DNA of 53,335 nucleotides from Acidobacteriota bacterium (GTDB lineage Bacteria > Acidobacteriota > Blastocatellia > Pyrinomonadales > Pyrinomonadaceae), in the NCBI GenBank assembly GCA_029557535.1, contig JAKQII010000103.1, positions 1 to 53,335 on the forward strand, written 5' to 3'. Within the stretch, counting starts at the first letter, position 1. Every line of letters begins with the position of its first letter. A model generated the notes under the pieces. It was not told the DNA's origin. It worked only from the letters and a program-made list of their open reading frames with translations, and made no database searches. Both the position numbers and the translations under genes were made by a program. Below, one piece after another: positions 42,159 to 50,064 of the stretch.

Positions 42159-43495
42159 AGATCCTATCCGCCGATTGCGTCTTGCCGATCGCCGCGCCGC
42201 CGATAGTGGGCGGCGCTGTCGCGTTTGAAGGCGGAACGATCACCGCCGTCGGCACGAAAGCGGACCTGGTCTCGCGATATCCGGAGGCAGCCGCCGAGGA
42301 TTTTGGCGGATCGGCGATCATGCCAGGACTCGTCAATGTTCACTCGCATCTCGAACTTACTGCTCTCAGAGGATTTGCCGACGAACACGATCACGACTTC
42401 TCGAACTGGCTTCTCAAGATTACCGCTGCCCGGAGCGAACGCTTGGACGAGTCTGACGTTAGATTGTCGGCGCTTGCCGGAGCCGTTGAAGGAGCCATTG
42501 CGGGTGTGACTTGCTTCGGCGACATCGGGCGTCTCGGCGTCGCGGGCCTCGAGGCGTTGAGAGCTGTCGGTCTTCGCGGAGTCGTTTTTCAAGAATCCGA
42601 GTTTTGTCCGGACGACCGGACGGCGGAAGACGACTTCGCCAAACTCGCGGAAAAATTTACGTCGCTACGCGAGCACGAAACTGACCGTGTGCTTGTCGGC
42701 CTCTCACCGCACGCGCCGTACACCGTCAGCGCGAAGATGTTCGATAAGATCGCCCGCTACGCTATCGAAAACAACGTTAGAGTATCCGTCCATGCATCCG
42801 AATCGGTCATGGAAGAGGAACTGATGCGTTACGGAACCGGATTCTTCGCGGGCGTTTTCAAGAAGTTCGGCATTCAGTTCAAGAGCCCCGGCACCTCCAC
42901 GATCGAGTTTCTCGACAGATTGGGCGTTCTCGCGGCAAAACCGTTGCTCGCGCATTGCGTTCGGGTTTCCGACCGCGACATCGAACTGATCGCCGAATCG
43001 GATTCGCGAGTCGCTCATTGCCCGAAGTCAAACGCAAAGTTCGGCCATGGCACGGCACCGTTCGACAGATTTCTCGCCCGCGGCATCAAGGTCGGATTCG
43101 GGAGCGACTCGATGGCGTCCAACAATTCGTGCGACCTTTTTGAAGAAGCTCGGTTCGCGGCACTCTTGGCGCGCAATTCCGGATCGGGGGGGCCGTTCGT
43201 TCAGCCGCAGCGACTGATCGAAACCGCTACGCTCGGAGGTGCGCGCGCACTCGGATTGGAATCTGAGATCGGATCGCTGGAACCGGGCAAGCAAGCCGAC
43301 CTGATCGTTGTCGGTCTCGGGCGCGTCGCCCAACAACCGGTTCACGATGTTCATTCGACACTTGTTTTCGCGACGGGCGCCCGCGACGTCCGACTGACCG
43401 TCGTCGGCGGCGATGAGATCGCCCGCGACGGAGCGACCCTTTCGGTCGATGCCGGTGAGATCGGATCCCGGTTCGGTGCGTTGCGGCAAAAATGA
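42155..43495 (+). CDS. Amidohydrolase, COG0402 (SAH/5'-methylthioadenosine or guanine deaminase-like)
   Basis: Metal-dependent deaminase or hydrolase of 446 aa. Metal motifs are HSHLEL near residue 63, LSPHAPYTVS, VSVHASES, LAHCVRVSD and FGSDSMASNNS. The C-terminal small beta domain includes EPGKQADLIVVG. The family deaminates S-adenosylhomocysteine, methylthioadenosine, aminofutalosine or guanine; the substrate is open. Start ATG 42155 overlaps the transglycosylase stop; a longer frame from 42032 lies inside that gene. The stop codon is followed at once by a heptamer array. Confidence 0.87.
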   Translation: MKILSADCVLPIAAPPIVGGAVAFEGGTITAVGTKADLVSRYPEAAAEDFGGSAIMPGLVNVHSHLELTALRGFADEHDHDFSNWLLKITAARSERLDESDVRLSALAGAVEGAIAGVTCFGDIGRLGVAGLEALRAVGLRGVVFQESEFCPDDRTAEDDFAKLAEKFTSLREHETDRVLVGLSPHAPYTVSAKMFDKIARYAIENNVRVSVHASESVMEEELMRYGTGFFAGVFKKFGIQFKSPGTSTIEFLDRLGVLAAKPLLAHCVRVSDRDIELIAESDSRVAHCPKSNAKFGHGTAPFDRFLARGIKVGFGSDSMASNNSCDLFEEARFAALLARNSGSGGPFVQPQRLIETATLGGARALGLESEIGSLEPGKQADLIVVGLGRVAQQPVHDVHSTLVFATGARDVRLTVVGGDEIARDGATLSVDAGEIGSRFGALRQK

Positions 43496-43592
43496 GTAGA
43501 CGGTAGACGGTAGGCGGTAGGCAGTAGACGGTAGACGGTAGGCGGTAGACAGTAGAAATCCGAAATCCCAATTCCGAAATCCGAAATCCCAC
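43496..43592. repeat. Two adjoining heptamer arrays filling the spacer between amidohydrolase and nitroreductase genes
   Basis: Nine 7-bp units of the GTAGACG/GTAGGCG type run from 43496 to 43558. They begin at the base after the amidohydrolase stop. Five units of another family (ATCCGAA/ATCCCAA) follow from 43558 to 43592. The nitroreductase stop begins at 43594, so the arrays fill the whole spacer. Confidence 0.9.
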
Positions 43593-43593
43593 A

Positions 43594-44259
43594 TCAAACC
43601 ACATTCATGATCTCGTTGAGACTCTTGCGCTTGATGTCGGGGACCTTCGCGTCGGCCGCCGGGTAGCCGACCGGAATCAGGACGAACGGCACTTCCGTCT
43701 TTGGGCGCCCGAGGATCTCCTGCAGGAACTTCATCGGGCTCGGCGTATGCGTCAGAGTCGCCAGACCGGCCGTATGTAGCGCCGCGAGCAGCATTCCGAC
43801 GGCGATTCCGACCGACTCCTGCGAATAATAGGTCGGCTCGGGTTCACCCGATTCGTTCACTGACGTGATCCGGAAGACGACGATCAAGTAGGGAGCGATC
43901 TCAAGGAACGGCTTGTGTTCGTCGGTCCCGAGCGGTGCCAGCCGGCGCAGCCATTTCTTGCTCATCCTGCCGTGATAGCTCTCGTGTTCTTCGTGTTCAG
44001 CGGCTTCGCGTATCCGCGCCTTCGTCTCCGGATCGCGAACGACGACGAATCGCCAAGGCTGCATGTTCGCTCCTGAAGGAGCTGTTCCCGCCGTGCGGAT
44101 CGCGGTTTCGATGATCTCGATCGGAACCGGTTCGTTGGAGAATTCGCGCACCGTGCGGCGTCGATTCATCAGTTCGAAGAATTTAGTGACGCGCTCGATC
44201 TGCTCCGATTCGGACGTGGTGCGCTCGAAATCGAGCGCCTTGAGAACTGGGTTGGACAT
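43594..44259 (-). CDS. Nitroreductase-family flavoprotein, iodotyrosine deiodinase-like
   Basis: FMN-dependent nitroreductase-fold enzyme of 221 aa. The N-terminal signature RRRTVREFSNEPVP and GTAPSGANMQPWRFVVV binds FMN. The lid region EEHESYHGRMSKKWLRRLAP carries the Glu, Tyr and Lys arrangement known from iodotyrosine deiodinases. ATLTHTPSPMKFLQEILGRP and the C-terminal PVGYPA complete the match. Bacterial relatives reductively dehalogenate halotyrosines in vitro; the natural role is unclear. It is downstream of xth on the same strand, 35 bp away. Confidence 0.87.
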   Translation of the reverse strand: MSNPVLKALDFERTTSESEQIERVTKFFELMNRRRTVREFSNEPVPIEIIETAIRTAGTAPSGANMQPWRFVVVRDPETKARIREAAEHEEHESYHGRMSKKWLRRLAPLGTDEHKPFLEIAPYLIVVFRITSVNESGEPEPTYYSQESVGIAVGMLLAALHTAGLATLTHTPSPMKFLQEILGRPKTEVPFVLIPVGYPAADAKVPDIKRKSLNEIMNVV

Positions 44260-44294
44260 ATTTCCTTTCTAGCCGCGAAACGCGGAACTCCAAA

Positions 44295-45065
44295 CTACAC
44301 TTCAAAGTCGGCGACCACGGGCGTATGGTCCGAAGGCCGATCCCATGTTCGCGGATCGCGATCGATCCAGCAGTTCGTGCACTTGTCCGCAAGACTCTGA
44401 CTCGTCCAAATATGATCGATCCGCAGGCCCTGGTTCTTCGGAAACGCGCCTTCGCGATAATTCCACCACGAGAATTCCTGCAGGTCGCCGTTGATTTTTC
44501 GGTAGACGTCGGTGAACCCCCACTGCCTGACGTGATGGATCGCCGCGCGCTCCGGTTTCGAAAAATGGAGCTTACCTTCCCAATTCTTGACGCTCCAGAC
44601 GTCACGCTCATCGGGCGCGACGTTGAAGTCGCCGCATAAGAGTACGTCCGATTCCTTCGGGCATTCATCGTCGAACATCCGGCGCAGACGCTGCAGCCAA
44701 TCGAGTTTGAACGTGAATTTGTCGGTCCAAAGTTCAGTCCCGTTTGGAATGTACGTATTGACGATGCGAACTCCTTTGATCGTGACCGCGATCAGCCGCT
44801 TCGGTGCGTCCGGCGCATCGTCCGCGAAGTTGTACTGCGGATTTTCGATTGGGAAACGCGAGACGATCGCCACTCCGTTATAGCTCTTCTCGCCCATGAA
44901 GACGGCATTGTAACCAACGTTCAGAAAATCCAATTGCGGGAATTTCTCGTCAACGCACTTTGTCTCCTGCATGCAAAGTACGTCCGTCCCGGTTGCCTCA
45001 AGCCACTGCAGTACGGCTTCAAGTCGGATCGCGATCGAATTTACGTTCCAGGTTGCAAGTTTCAT
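44295..45065 (-). CDS. xth: Exodeoxyribonuclease III
   Basis: AP endonuclease / 3'-5' exonuclease of base-excision repair, 256 aa. It has the EEP-fold motifs ATWNVNSI, MQETK with catalytic Glu, GDFNVAPDERDVW and the terminal SDHTPVVADF. The ATG at 45065 is followed upstream by a heptamer array that separates it from the methyltransferase gene. Confidence 0.95.
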   Translation of the reverse strand: MKLATWNVNSIAIRLEAVLQWLEATGTDVLCMQETKCVDEKFPQLDFLNVGYNAVFMGEKSYNGVAIVSRFPIENPQYNFADDAPDAPKRLIAVTIKGVRIVNTYIPNGTELWTDKFTFKLDWLQRLRRMFDDECPKESDVLLCGDFNVAPDERDVWSVKNWEGKLHFSKPERAAIHHVRQWGFTDVYRKINGDLQEFSWWNYREGAFPKNQGLRIDHIWTSQSLADKCTNCWIDRDPRTWDRPSDHTPVVADFEV

Positions 45066-45069
45066 AAAA

Positions 45070-45214
45070 GTAGTCAGTAGTCGGTAGACAGTAGACAGTA
45101 GACAGTGGTCGGTGGTCGGTGGTCAGTGGTCAGCGGCCGGTTGCAACTAACCGACTCTCTCCAAGCTTTCAGACTGTCCACTATCCACTGTCCACTATCG
45201 ACTATCCACTCTCC
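45070..45214. repeat. Inverted pair of heptamer arrays between xth and the methyltransferase gene
   Basis: Left arm 45070-45139 has ten 7-bp units (GTAGTCA, GTAGACA, GTGGTCG, GTGGTCA variants). Right arm 45173-45214 has six units (ACTGTCC, ACTATCC variants) which are the reverse complement of the same family. A 33-bp unique core separates them. The methyltransferase stop lies 1 bp beyond. Confidence 0.9.
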
Positions 45215-45215
45215 C

Positions 45216-46142
45216 TCACTGTTTCTTCCAGTTCCTTTCGTGGAACACTCCGTTTTCGAACCCTTGGATCGAGTTGTCGAATTCTGCGAGTTCCAGCCGC
45301 TTTTGTGCGAGCAGGCAATAGCTTTCATCTTTTTCGATCGCACAGAAATCGCGTCCTAGCTTCTTCGCGACCACGGCAGTCGTGCCGCTACCGGCGAACG
45401 GGTCGAGGATCTGATCGCCCTCGTTCGTTGACGCCAGTATCACCTTCGCCAGCAACTTTTCAGGCTTCTGCGTTGGATGATCCGTGTTTTCGGGCATTGA
45501 CCAGAACGGCACCGTCAGATCGGTCCAGACGTTCGAAGGGTGTGTCAGCCGATGGTTTCCGTCGTCAGCGCGCTCCCAGTCTTTGGGCTCTCCGTCGATC
45601 GTGTACGGAGCGATCACGCGCCGTTTTATCTTCACGGCGTCGATGTTGAAGGTGTACGAATCCGAGGCCGTGAAGAACCAAATGTCTTCGGACGAATTCT
45701 TCCAGTTTCGCTTCGCGCCGCGGCCCTTTTCGCGTTCCCAGGTGATACGGTTCTGCAGCTTGAAATAACGCGATCCGGCCCGTTCGATCGCGGCCGACGA
45801 CCGCCAGTCGCCGCAAATATAAACCGACGCCGTCGATCGCAGGAGCCGGACGCACTTGCCGAGCCACGTGCCGAGCCAATTCTCGTAATCCTCGACCGAT
45901 GTTTGCCTGAAACTCTCCTCGCCGAACGACTTCGTCAAGTTGTACGGCGGATCGGCAAACAGCAGATCGAACGACGCCTCCGGGAACTGATCCAGAACGG
46001 TGAGCGCGTCGCCGCAGATGACCTGATTTCTGAACTTGATCGTGTCAGTCCGCAGGTTCGCTCGCAACCGCCCGACCTCGTCCGGTCCGATCTCGATCGT
46101 TCGGTTTCGCGGGGCGCGCGTCTTCGTTTGCGGCGCGGTCAT
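45216..46142 (-). CDS. Site-specific DNA methyltransferase (beta-class, N4-cytosine/N6-adenine type)
   Basis: The 308-aa enzyme has motif IV DPPYNL at residues 64-69 before motif I FAGSGTT at 249-255, the beta-class order. HPTQKPEKLL precedes motif I. ASVYICGDWRSS and ITWEREKGRG also fit. It probably methylates adenine-N6 or cytosine-N4 at a short site. No restriction endonuclease gene is adjacent, so it is an orphan methyltransferase. It follows the M20 peptidase gene by 8 bp on the same strand. Confidence 0.92.
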   Translation of the reverse strand: MTAPQTKTRAPRNRTIEIGPDEVGRLRANLRTDTIKFRNQVICGDALTVLDQFPEASFDLLFADPPYNLTKSFGEESFRQTSVEDYENWLGTWLGKCVRLLRSTASVYICGDWRSSAAIERAGSRYFKLQNRITWEREKGRGAKRNWKNSSEDIWFFTASDSYTFNIDAVKIKRRVIAPYTIDGEPKDWERADDGNHRLTHPSNVWTDLTVPFWSMPENTDHPTQKPEKLLAKVILASTNEGDQILDPFAGSGTTAVVAKKLGRDFCAIEKDESYCLLAQKRLELAEFDNSIQGFENGVFHERNWKKQ

Positions 46143-46150
46143 AGTCTTAC

Positions 46151-47284
46151 CTACTTTTCGAGGATCAGTCGGGCGAGCAACAATGCGCGCTTCGGGATGT
46201 CGTCCAATCGAACGTATTCGTCAAGCGTATGCGCACCGTTTCCCGTTATCCCGAGTCCGTCAAGCAACGGCACACCGAGCGCGGCAACGAAATTTCCGTC
46301 GGATGCGCCGCCGACGGTCGTCTCGCCCAATTCGTAACCGAATTTGAGCGCGGTCTTGCGCGCCCGCTCGTAAAGTTTGATGACCGCGCGGCTGCGTTCC
46401 ATCGGCGGGCGATTGATCTCGCCGATCACTTCGACCCGGACCTTCGGATCGAACGGTTTCAGTGTCGTTATCGCTTTTTCGATCCGCGCGGCTTCCTTCA
46501 TCGATGAGAACCGGACGTCGACCTCGCATTCGGCCTCGGACGGAATGACGTTCGAAGCGGTTCCGCCCGAGACGATGCAGACGTTGACCGTCGTTCCTTT
46601 TTCGAGGTCATTGAGGTCGTGAAGTCTCTGGATCTGCCGCGAAAGTTCGAGAACGGCCGAGGCGCCCTTCTCGGGTTCAAGTCCCGCATGAGCCGGTATC
46701 CCGTGGGCCTTGATCGTGAACATTCCGGTCCCTTTTCGGCCGGTTTTCGCGCGGCCGTCCGCCGACGGTTCGCAAACGAGTGCGTATTCGGCGTTCGCCG
46801 CTTCGCGTTCGACTATCGGCCGGCCCGAGTGGCTGCCGATCTCTTCGTCGCAGCTCAAAAGGATCGTGATCGGGCGCGGCGGAGTCAGTTCGAATTCCCT
46901 GAACGCCCGCAGCACTTCAAGAATGACGACGATGTTCGCCTTCATGTCGAACGTTCCGCAGCCATACAAACGACCGTCCTCAATGCGGGTCGGGTTGCGC
47001 TCTTTTGTGCCGCGCGGATGCACGGTGTCAGTGTGGCCGAGCAGGAGCACGGGCTTTTCTTTGCCCTCGTACGCTCGAACGACGAGGTGTTCGCCGAATC
47101 CCTCGACGGTGATCCGTTCGATGCGGAAGTCATCCGAGATCCGGCGCAGTTCGTCCTCGATCCAAACGACGGCCATTCGGCTACCGGCCTCGTCGCGCGA
47201 TGGCGACTCGATCTCGACGAGCTGTTGAATACGCCGGATCGTTCGGTCGAGGCGTTCCTCAAAAAATGCTTGCAGTTGATCCAT
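46151..47284 (-). CDS. M20 family metallopeptidase (carboxypeptidase G2-like)
   Basis: Zinc-dependent exopeptidase or deacylase of 377 aa without a signal peptide. Metal and catalytic motifs are LGHTDTVHPRG, GCGTFDMKAN, SCDEEIGSHSGR with the catalytic Glu pair, CEPSADG, and a terminal zinc His in GNGAHTLDEYV. A dimerisation domain sits in the middle (about 180-295). The gene lies 5 bp after the S1/P1 nuclease gene and 8 bp before the methyltransferase gene. Confidence 0.9.
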   Translation of the reverse strand: MDQLQAFFEERLDRTIRRIQQLVEIESPSRDEAGSRMAVVWIEDELRRISDDFRIERITVEGFGEHLVVRAYEGKEKPVLLLGHTDTVHPRGTKERNPTRIEDGRLYGCGTFDMKANIVVILEVLRAFREFELTPPRPITILLSCDEEIGSHSGRPIVEREAANAEYALVCEPSADGRAKTGRKGTGMFTIKAHGIPAHAGLEPEKGASAVLELSRQIQRLHDLNDLEKGTTVNVCIVSGGTASNVIPSEAECEVDVRFSSMKEAARIEKAITTLKPFDPKVRVEVIGEINRPPMERSRAVIKLYERARKTALKFGYELGETTVGGASDGNFVAALGVPLLDGLGITGNGAHTLDEYVRLDDIPKRALLLARLILEK

Positions 47285-47289
47285 CGGGA

Positions 47290-48234
47290 TTAATTCGAAC
47301 CGCCAAAGATCCCGTTGAGCGTTTCACCCATCCGGTAGCCGGCCTTTGCGAGTTGCTTCTCGGAGATCTTGAATGCTTGTTTTCGATATGCCGCGGACGG
47401 CATTCTTTCACGCGCGAGCGACTCGGGAAAGACATCGACTGACGCGATCGCGAAACTTTCCTTTTGCCATGCGGAATAATCGGAAAGTTCCAGTTTCGAT
47501 CCGAAGACGGCAAACGGAAATTTTTTCATGATCTTGTCCGCGATCGGGATCAGATAGACCGCGTCCGGCGCGTCGTTCTTGCGAACGATGGAGCGATTGA
47601 CGATCGAGTCCCAGTACCAATGGAGGTTCATCTGACTCTCGCGCGGCGTGTCCTTGGGCGTCAAAAGGAACAGGTTGCCGCCCTGATCGCCTTTCGGTTC
47701 GAGATCCGTCACGCGCGCTGACGTATGAAGCGGCTGATGGATGTCGCCCGAAAGATGCATGAACCACGCGATGGCAATCGCCTTTTCCGCGTCGGACGCG
47801 GCGGAGTTGCGCATCGTTTTTTCACTCTCGCCAAGCTGCTCGACCGCCTTTCCGCCGTCCTCGTTCGGATTCGGAATTATCGTCACCTTTCCGTTCTCGA
47901 GTTTCCAAAACGTGTCGGCGTAGTGCCAGTTGCTGCGATGGAACTTGTATCGTTGCGGGAAGTTGCGGTCGCGGATGATGTCCGACCAGTAGGCGGCCAT
48001 CATGAAGAACTCACGCTGTTTGGTCGCGGCGGAACGGGAATCCTGGGGATAAAGCTCGGCGAGTCCCGACTCTTCGGGTGCCTTTGAAAGGATGGCGATT
48101 ATCTTTTCGCGCGCCGCCGGCGACAGCCTCTGCCATGCGATATATGCGCTGATCTTATGACCGACGTCGTTCCAACCGAACGTCGTTACGCCGAACGACA
48201 GCAGCAGCGCGGATGCAATTACGAACTTTTTCAT
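47290..48234 (-). CDS. Secreted S1/P1-type nuclease
   Basis: Zinc-dependent single-strand nuclease/3'-nucleotidase fold, 314 aa. The signal peptide (1-19) ends so that the mature protein starts at or next to Trp in GWNDVGHKISAYIAW, the family's N-terminal zinc ligand. Further zinc motifs are YWSDIIRD, NWHYADTF, FMHLSGDIHQPLH and NLHWYWDS. Likely acts outside the cytoplasm in nucleic-acid scavenging. It is the first gene of a co-directional group with the M20, methyltransferase, xth and nitroreductase genes. Confidence 0.92.
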   Translation of the reverse strand: MKKFVIASALLLSFGVTTFGWNDVGHKISAYIAWQRLSPAAREKIIAILSKAPEESGLAELYPQDSRSAATKQREFFMMAAYWSDIIRDRNFPQRYKFHRSNWHYADTFWKLENGKVTIIPNPNEDGGKAVEQLGESEKTMRNSAASDAEKAIAIAWFMHLSGDIHQPLHTSARVTDLEPKGDQGGNLFLLTPKDTPRESQMNLHWYWDSIVNRSIVRKNDAPDAVYLIPIADKIMKKFPFAVFGSKLELSDYSAWQKESFAIASVDVFPESLARERMPSAAYRKQAFKISEKQLAKAGYRMGETLNGIFGGSN

Positions 48235-48441
48235 GATTATTTTTCGCGACGATTTTGTCCTTGAATGGAAGATTTTAACCAACTTGGGTGTTTATAAAAA
48301 GCGGATAAGCAAGTTTTGGGTCGGGCGCGCCAGGCAAAGGTTTTTCGCGAAATGACATCCCAGTAATTGCAAAAACGGATCGCAAGGGCGTTCTAAGGTA
48401 CGGAAGGTTGCTGGATAGTTCAGCGAAAAGAGGTAATACCG

Positions 48442-48702
48442 ATGGAATTGATTTTGGATCAGAATCTGATTACGAACGGCGAAGCTTCCCGCAACGAGCA
48501 GGTTTTCGGGGAGAAGATCGGAATCATGGGCAAACTATTCGGATGTTGGCACAAGGAATTGAGCCGTCCGTTCAGTAACAAGAGATCTTCGTATCGCTCA
48601 TGCCTTAATTGCGGCGCAATGAAGCGGTTCGATACCGAAAGCCTGAAAACTTTCGGACCGTTTTACCACCCACCGGTAATATCGCCGGATAACGTGCGAT
48701 AA
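48442..48702 (+). CDS. Small Cys/His-rich protein of unknown function
   Basis: The 86-aa product has a C-terminal half with CWHKELSRPF, CLNCG and FDTESLKTFGPFYHP. The CxH ... CxxC spacing suggests one zinc site. I have an impression of similar small proteins in Acidobacteria but no named family. The ATG has an AGAGGT ribosome-binding site, and a terminator follows. It is the only plus-strand gene of this region. Confidence 0.75.
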   Translation: MELILDQNLITNGEASRNEQVFGEKIGIMGKLFGCWHKELSRPFSNKRSSYRSCLNCGAMKRFDTESLKTFGPFYHPPVISPDNVR

Positions 48703-48742
48703 AACCCGTCCTGTCCGCCTGCCAAACAACAACCCCCCGAAA

Positions 48743-48773
48743 GCGCAGCCACCCATTGGCTGCGTTTTCATTT
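48743..48773 (+). terminator. Rho-independent terminator after the 86-aa gene
   Basis: Perfect 7-bp stem CGCAGCC (48744-48750) / GGCTGCG (48758-48764), 7-nt loop, then TTTTCATTT. It runs directly into the heptamer array. Confidence 0.75.
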
Positions 48774-48880
48774 GCGATTTTCAATTTTCGATTTGCGATT
48801 GATCGGCTGGTCCGATTCGTCACCGATTGGTTCTTGCGCGATTTCAATCGCAAATCGCAAATCGAAAATCGCAAATCAAA
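48771..48880. repeat. Inverted heptamer arrays overlapping the dapF 3' end
   Basis: Left arm 48771-48805 has four to five units (TTTGCGA, TTTTCAA, TTTTCGA, TTTGCGA). Right arm 48846-48880 has five units (AATCGCA, AATCGAA, AATCAAA), the reverse complement of the same family. The dapF stop codon (48876-48878) lies in the last unit. Confidence 0.9.
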
Positions 48881-49718
48881 AAGTTCCGCTGAAAATAAAG
48901 TCGGCGCGGCCGAGAATCATCATCTCGTCGTCGTCGCGCCAGGTGACGACCGTCGTCCCGCCTTCGGAATGGACGTTGACACGCCGGCCGCTTTCGCCGC
49001 GGAAGGCCGTGAGGACAGCGGCTCCGCTTGAACAGGTTCCGGACGCCGCGGTCTCGCCGGCACCGCGTTCCCAGATCCGAAGCTCGATGTTCTCGCGGTC
49101 GACGACTTTCACGAAGACGATGTTGGCGCGGTCCGGAAACGCAGAATGAGTTTCAAGTTCCCGACCGATGCTCCGCCAGTCGAAATCGAAGTTCTGGACA
49201 AAAACGCAGGCGACCGGATTTCCGACGTTGACGCATGAGACCTGAAGCGAATGGTTTGCCAACGCAACCGGCTGGTCGATCACCGAATGCAACCGATCTT
49301 CTGACGCGAACGGAATCTCTTCGGACGCGAGCTTCGGCTTTCCGATCTCGGCGTCAAAGAGATAATGCCCGGCGCCTTCGGAGCTGACGAGCCTGTAGTT
49401 TTTGATCCCGGTCCGCATCTTGAGACGCAGGTTCGGTTCAGACCACAAACCCTTGAAATAGGCGTAGGCGACCGCGCATCGCGTGCCGTTTCCGGAAAAC
49501 CCGGCCTCGCTGCCATCGGGATTGATGATCCGGCAGGAGAAGTCCGCCGCCGGGTCATCGATCTTCTCGAGGATCGCGATACCGTCCGATCCGACGCCCG
49601 TGTGGCGGTTGCAAAACGACTTCGTGAACTCGCCGACATCGCTGACATTCGCCAGTTGCGAAGCTTCAATGACGACGTAATCGTTCCCGAATCCGTGGAA
49701 TTTTGAAAAGTTGATCAT
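48876..49718 (-). CDS. dapF: Diaminopimelate epimerase
   Basis: Lysine and peptidoglycan precursor enzyme converting LL- to meso-diaminopimelate, 280 aa. Both catalytic cysteines are present: Cys81 in GNGTRCAVA and Cys229 in SGTCSSGA. The start is MINFSKFHGFGNDY (ATG 49718); the frame open upstream to 49898 runs through repeats and is rejected. No good ribosome-binding site is seen. Its stop codon lies inside a heptamer repeat unit, so the repeat may have moved into or eroded the original 3' end. Confidence 0.95.
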   Translation of the reverse strand: MINFSKFHGFGNDYVVIEASQLANVSDVGEFTKSFCNRHTGVGSDGIAILEKIDDPAADFSCRIINPDGSEAGFSGNGTRCAVAYAYFKGLWSEPNLRLKMRTGIKNYRLVSSEGAGHYLFDAEIGKPKLASEEIPFASEDRLHSVIDQPVALANHSLQVSCVNVGNPVACVFVQNFDFDWRSIGRELETHSAFPDRANIVFVKVVDRENIELRIWERGAGETAASGTCSSGAAVLTAFRGESGRRVNVHSEGGTTVVTWRDDDEMMILGRADFIFSGTF

Positions 49719-49726
49719 GACCGGAA

Positions 49727-49754
49727 GTAGACGGTAAACGGTATTCGGTAGACA
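49727..49754. repeat. Heptamer array just upstream of dapF
   Basis: Four 7-bp units (GTAGACG, GTAAACG, GTATTCG, GTAGACA) end 8 bp before the dapF start codon. The family is the same as at 43496 and 45070. It is inverted relative to the array at 49967-50064. Confidence 0.75.
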
Positions 49755-49966
49755 GCACCTTTCCGTGCAGGCGTCAGCAGAACTCAAGCGGCTCCGCCGC
49801 CCGACAGGTCGAAATCGCGGCACAGCCGCACGAGAATCTACGTAGCCGATCCCGGAAAAGCAAGCTTTTCCCCACATCCGGGTGGCAAGCCGCAACATGT
49901 TCGTTTCCGCGGACCGCCGTAATAGCTGATAACGGATAGTGTAAAGCTGATAACCCGACCACCGTT
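49755..49966. other. Core between two inverted heptamer arrays
   Basis: About 210 bp without a gene. It contains a perfect palindrome GGAAAAGC-AA-GCTTTTCC at about 49853-49870 and a 21-bp spaced repeat of AGCTGAT (49924 and 49945), again a multiple of 7. No coding frame with family similarity is visible. Confidence 0.6.
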
Positions 49967-50064
49967 CACTACTTACTGCTTACTGCTCACTGCTTACTTC
50001 TCACTGCTCACTTCTCACTGCCTACTGCTCACTTCTCACTGCTCACTGCTCACTATTTACTTCC
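49967..50064. repeat. Fourteen-unit heptamer array overlapping the M28 peptidase 3' end
   Basis: Fourteen consecutive 7-bp units of the CACTGCT/TACTGCT/CACTTCT type run without a phase break. The M28 peptidase stop codon (50057-50059) lies at the junction of the last two units. The reverse complement (GTGAGCA) fits the same GTRRRCR-like pattern as the other arrays. Confidence 0.92.

Noticed and set aside
45105-45359. 84-codon plus-strand frame through the heptamer array
   Set aside because: A 7-bp repeat can keep frames open; the frame runs antisense into the methyltransferase gene.
45216-46142. Complete restriction-modification system
   Set aside because: No restriction endonuclease gene on either side; only the methyltransferase is present.
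49967-50064. CRISPR array
   Set aside because: Units are 7 bp with no spacers and no cas genes.
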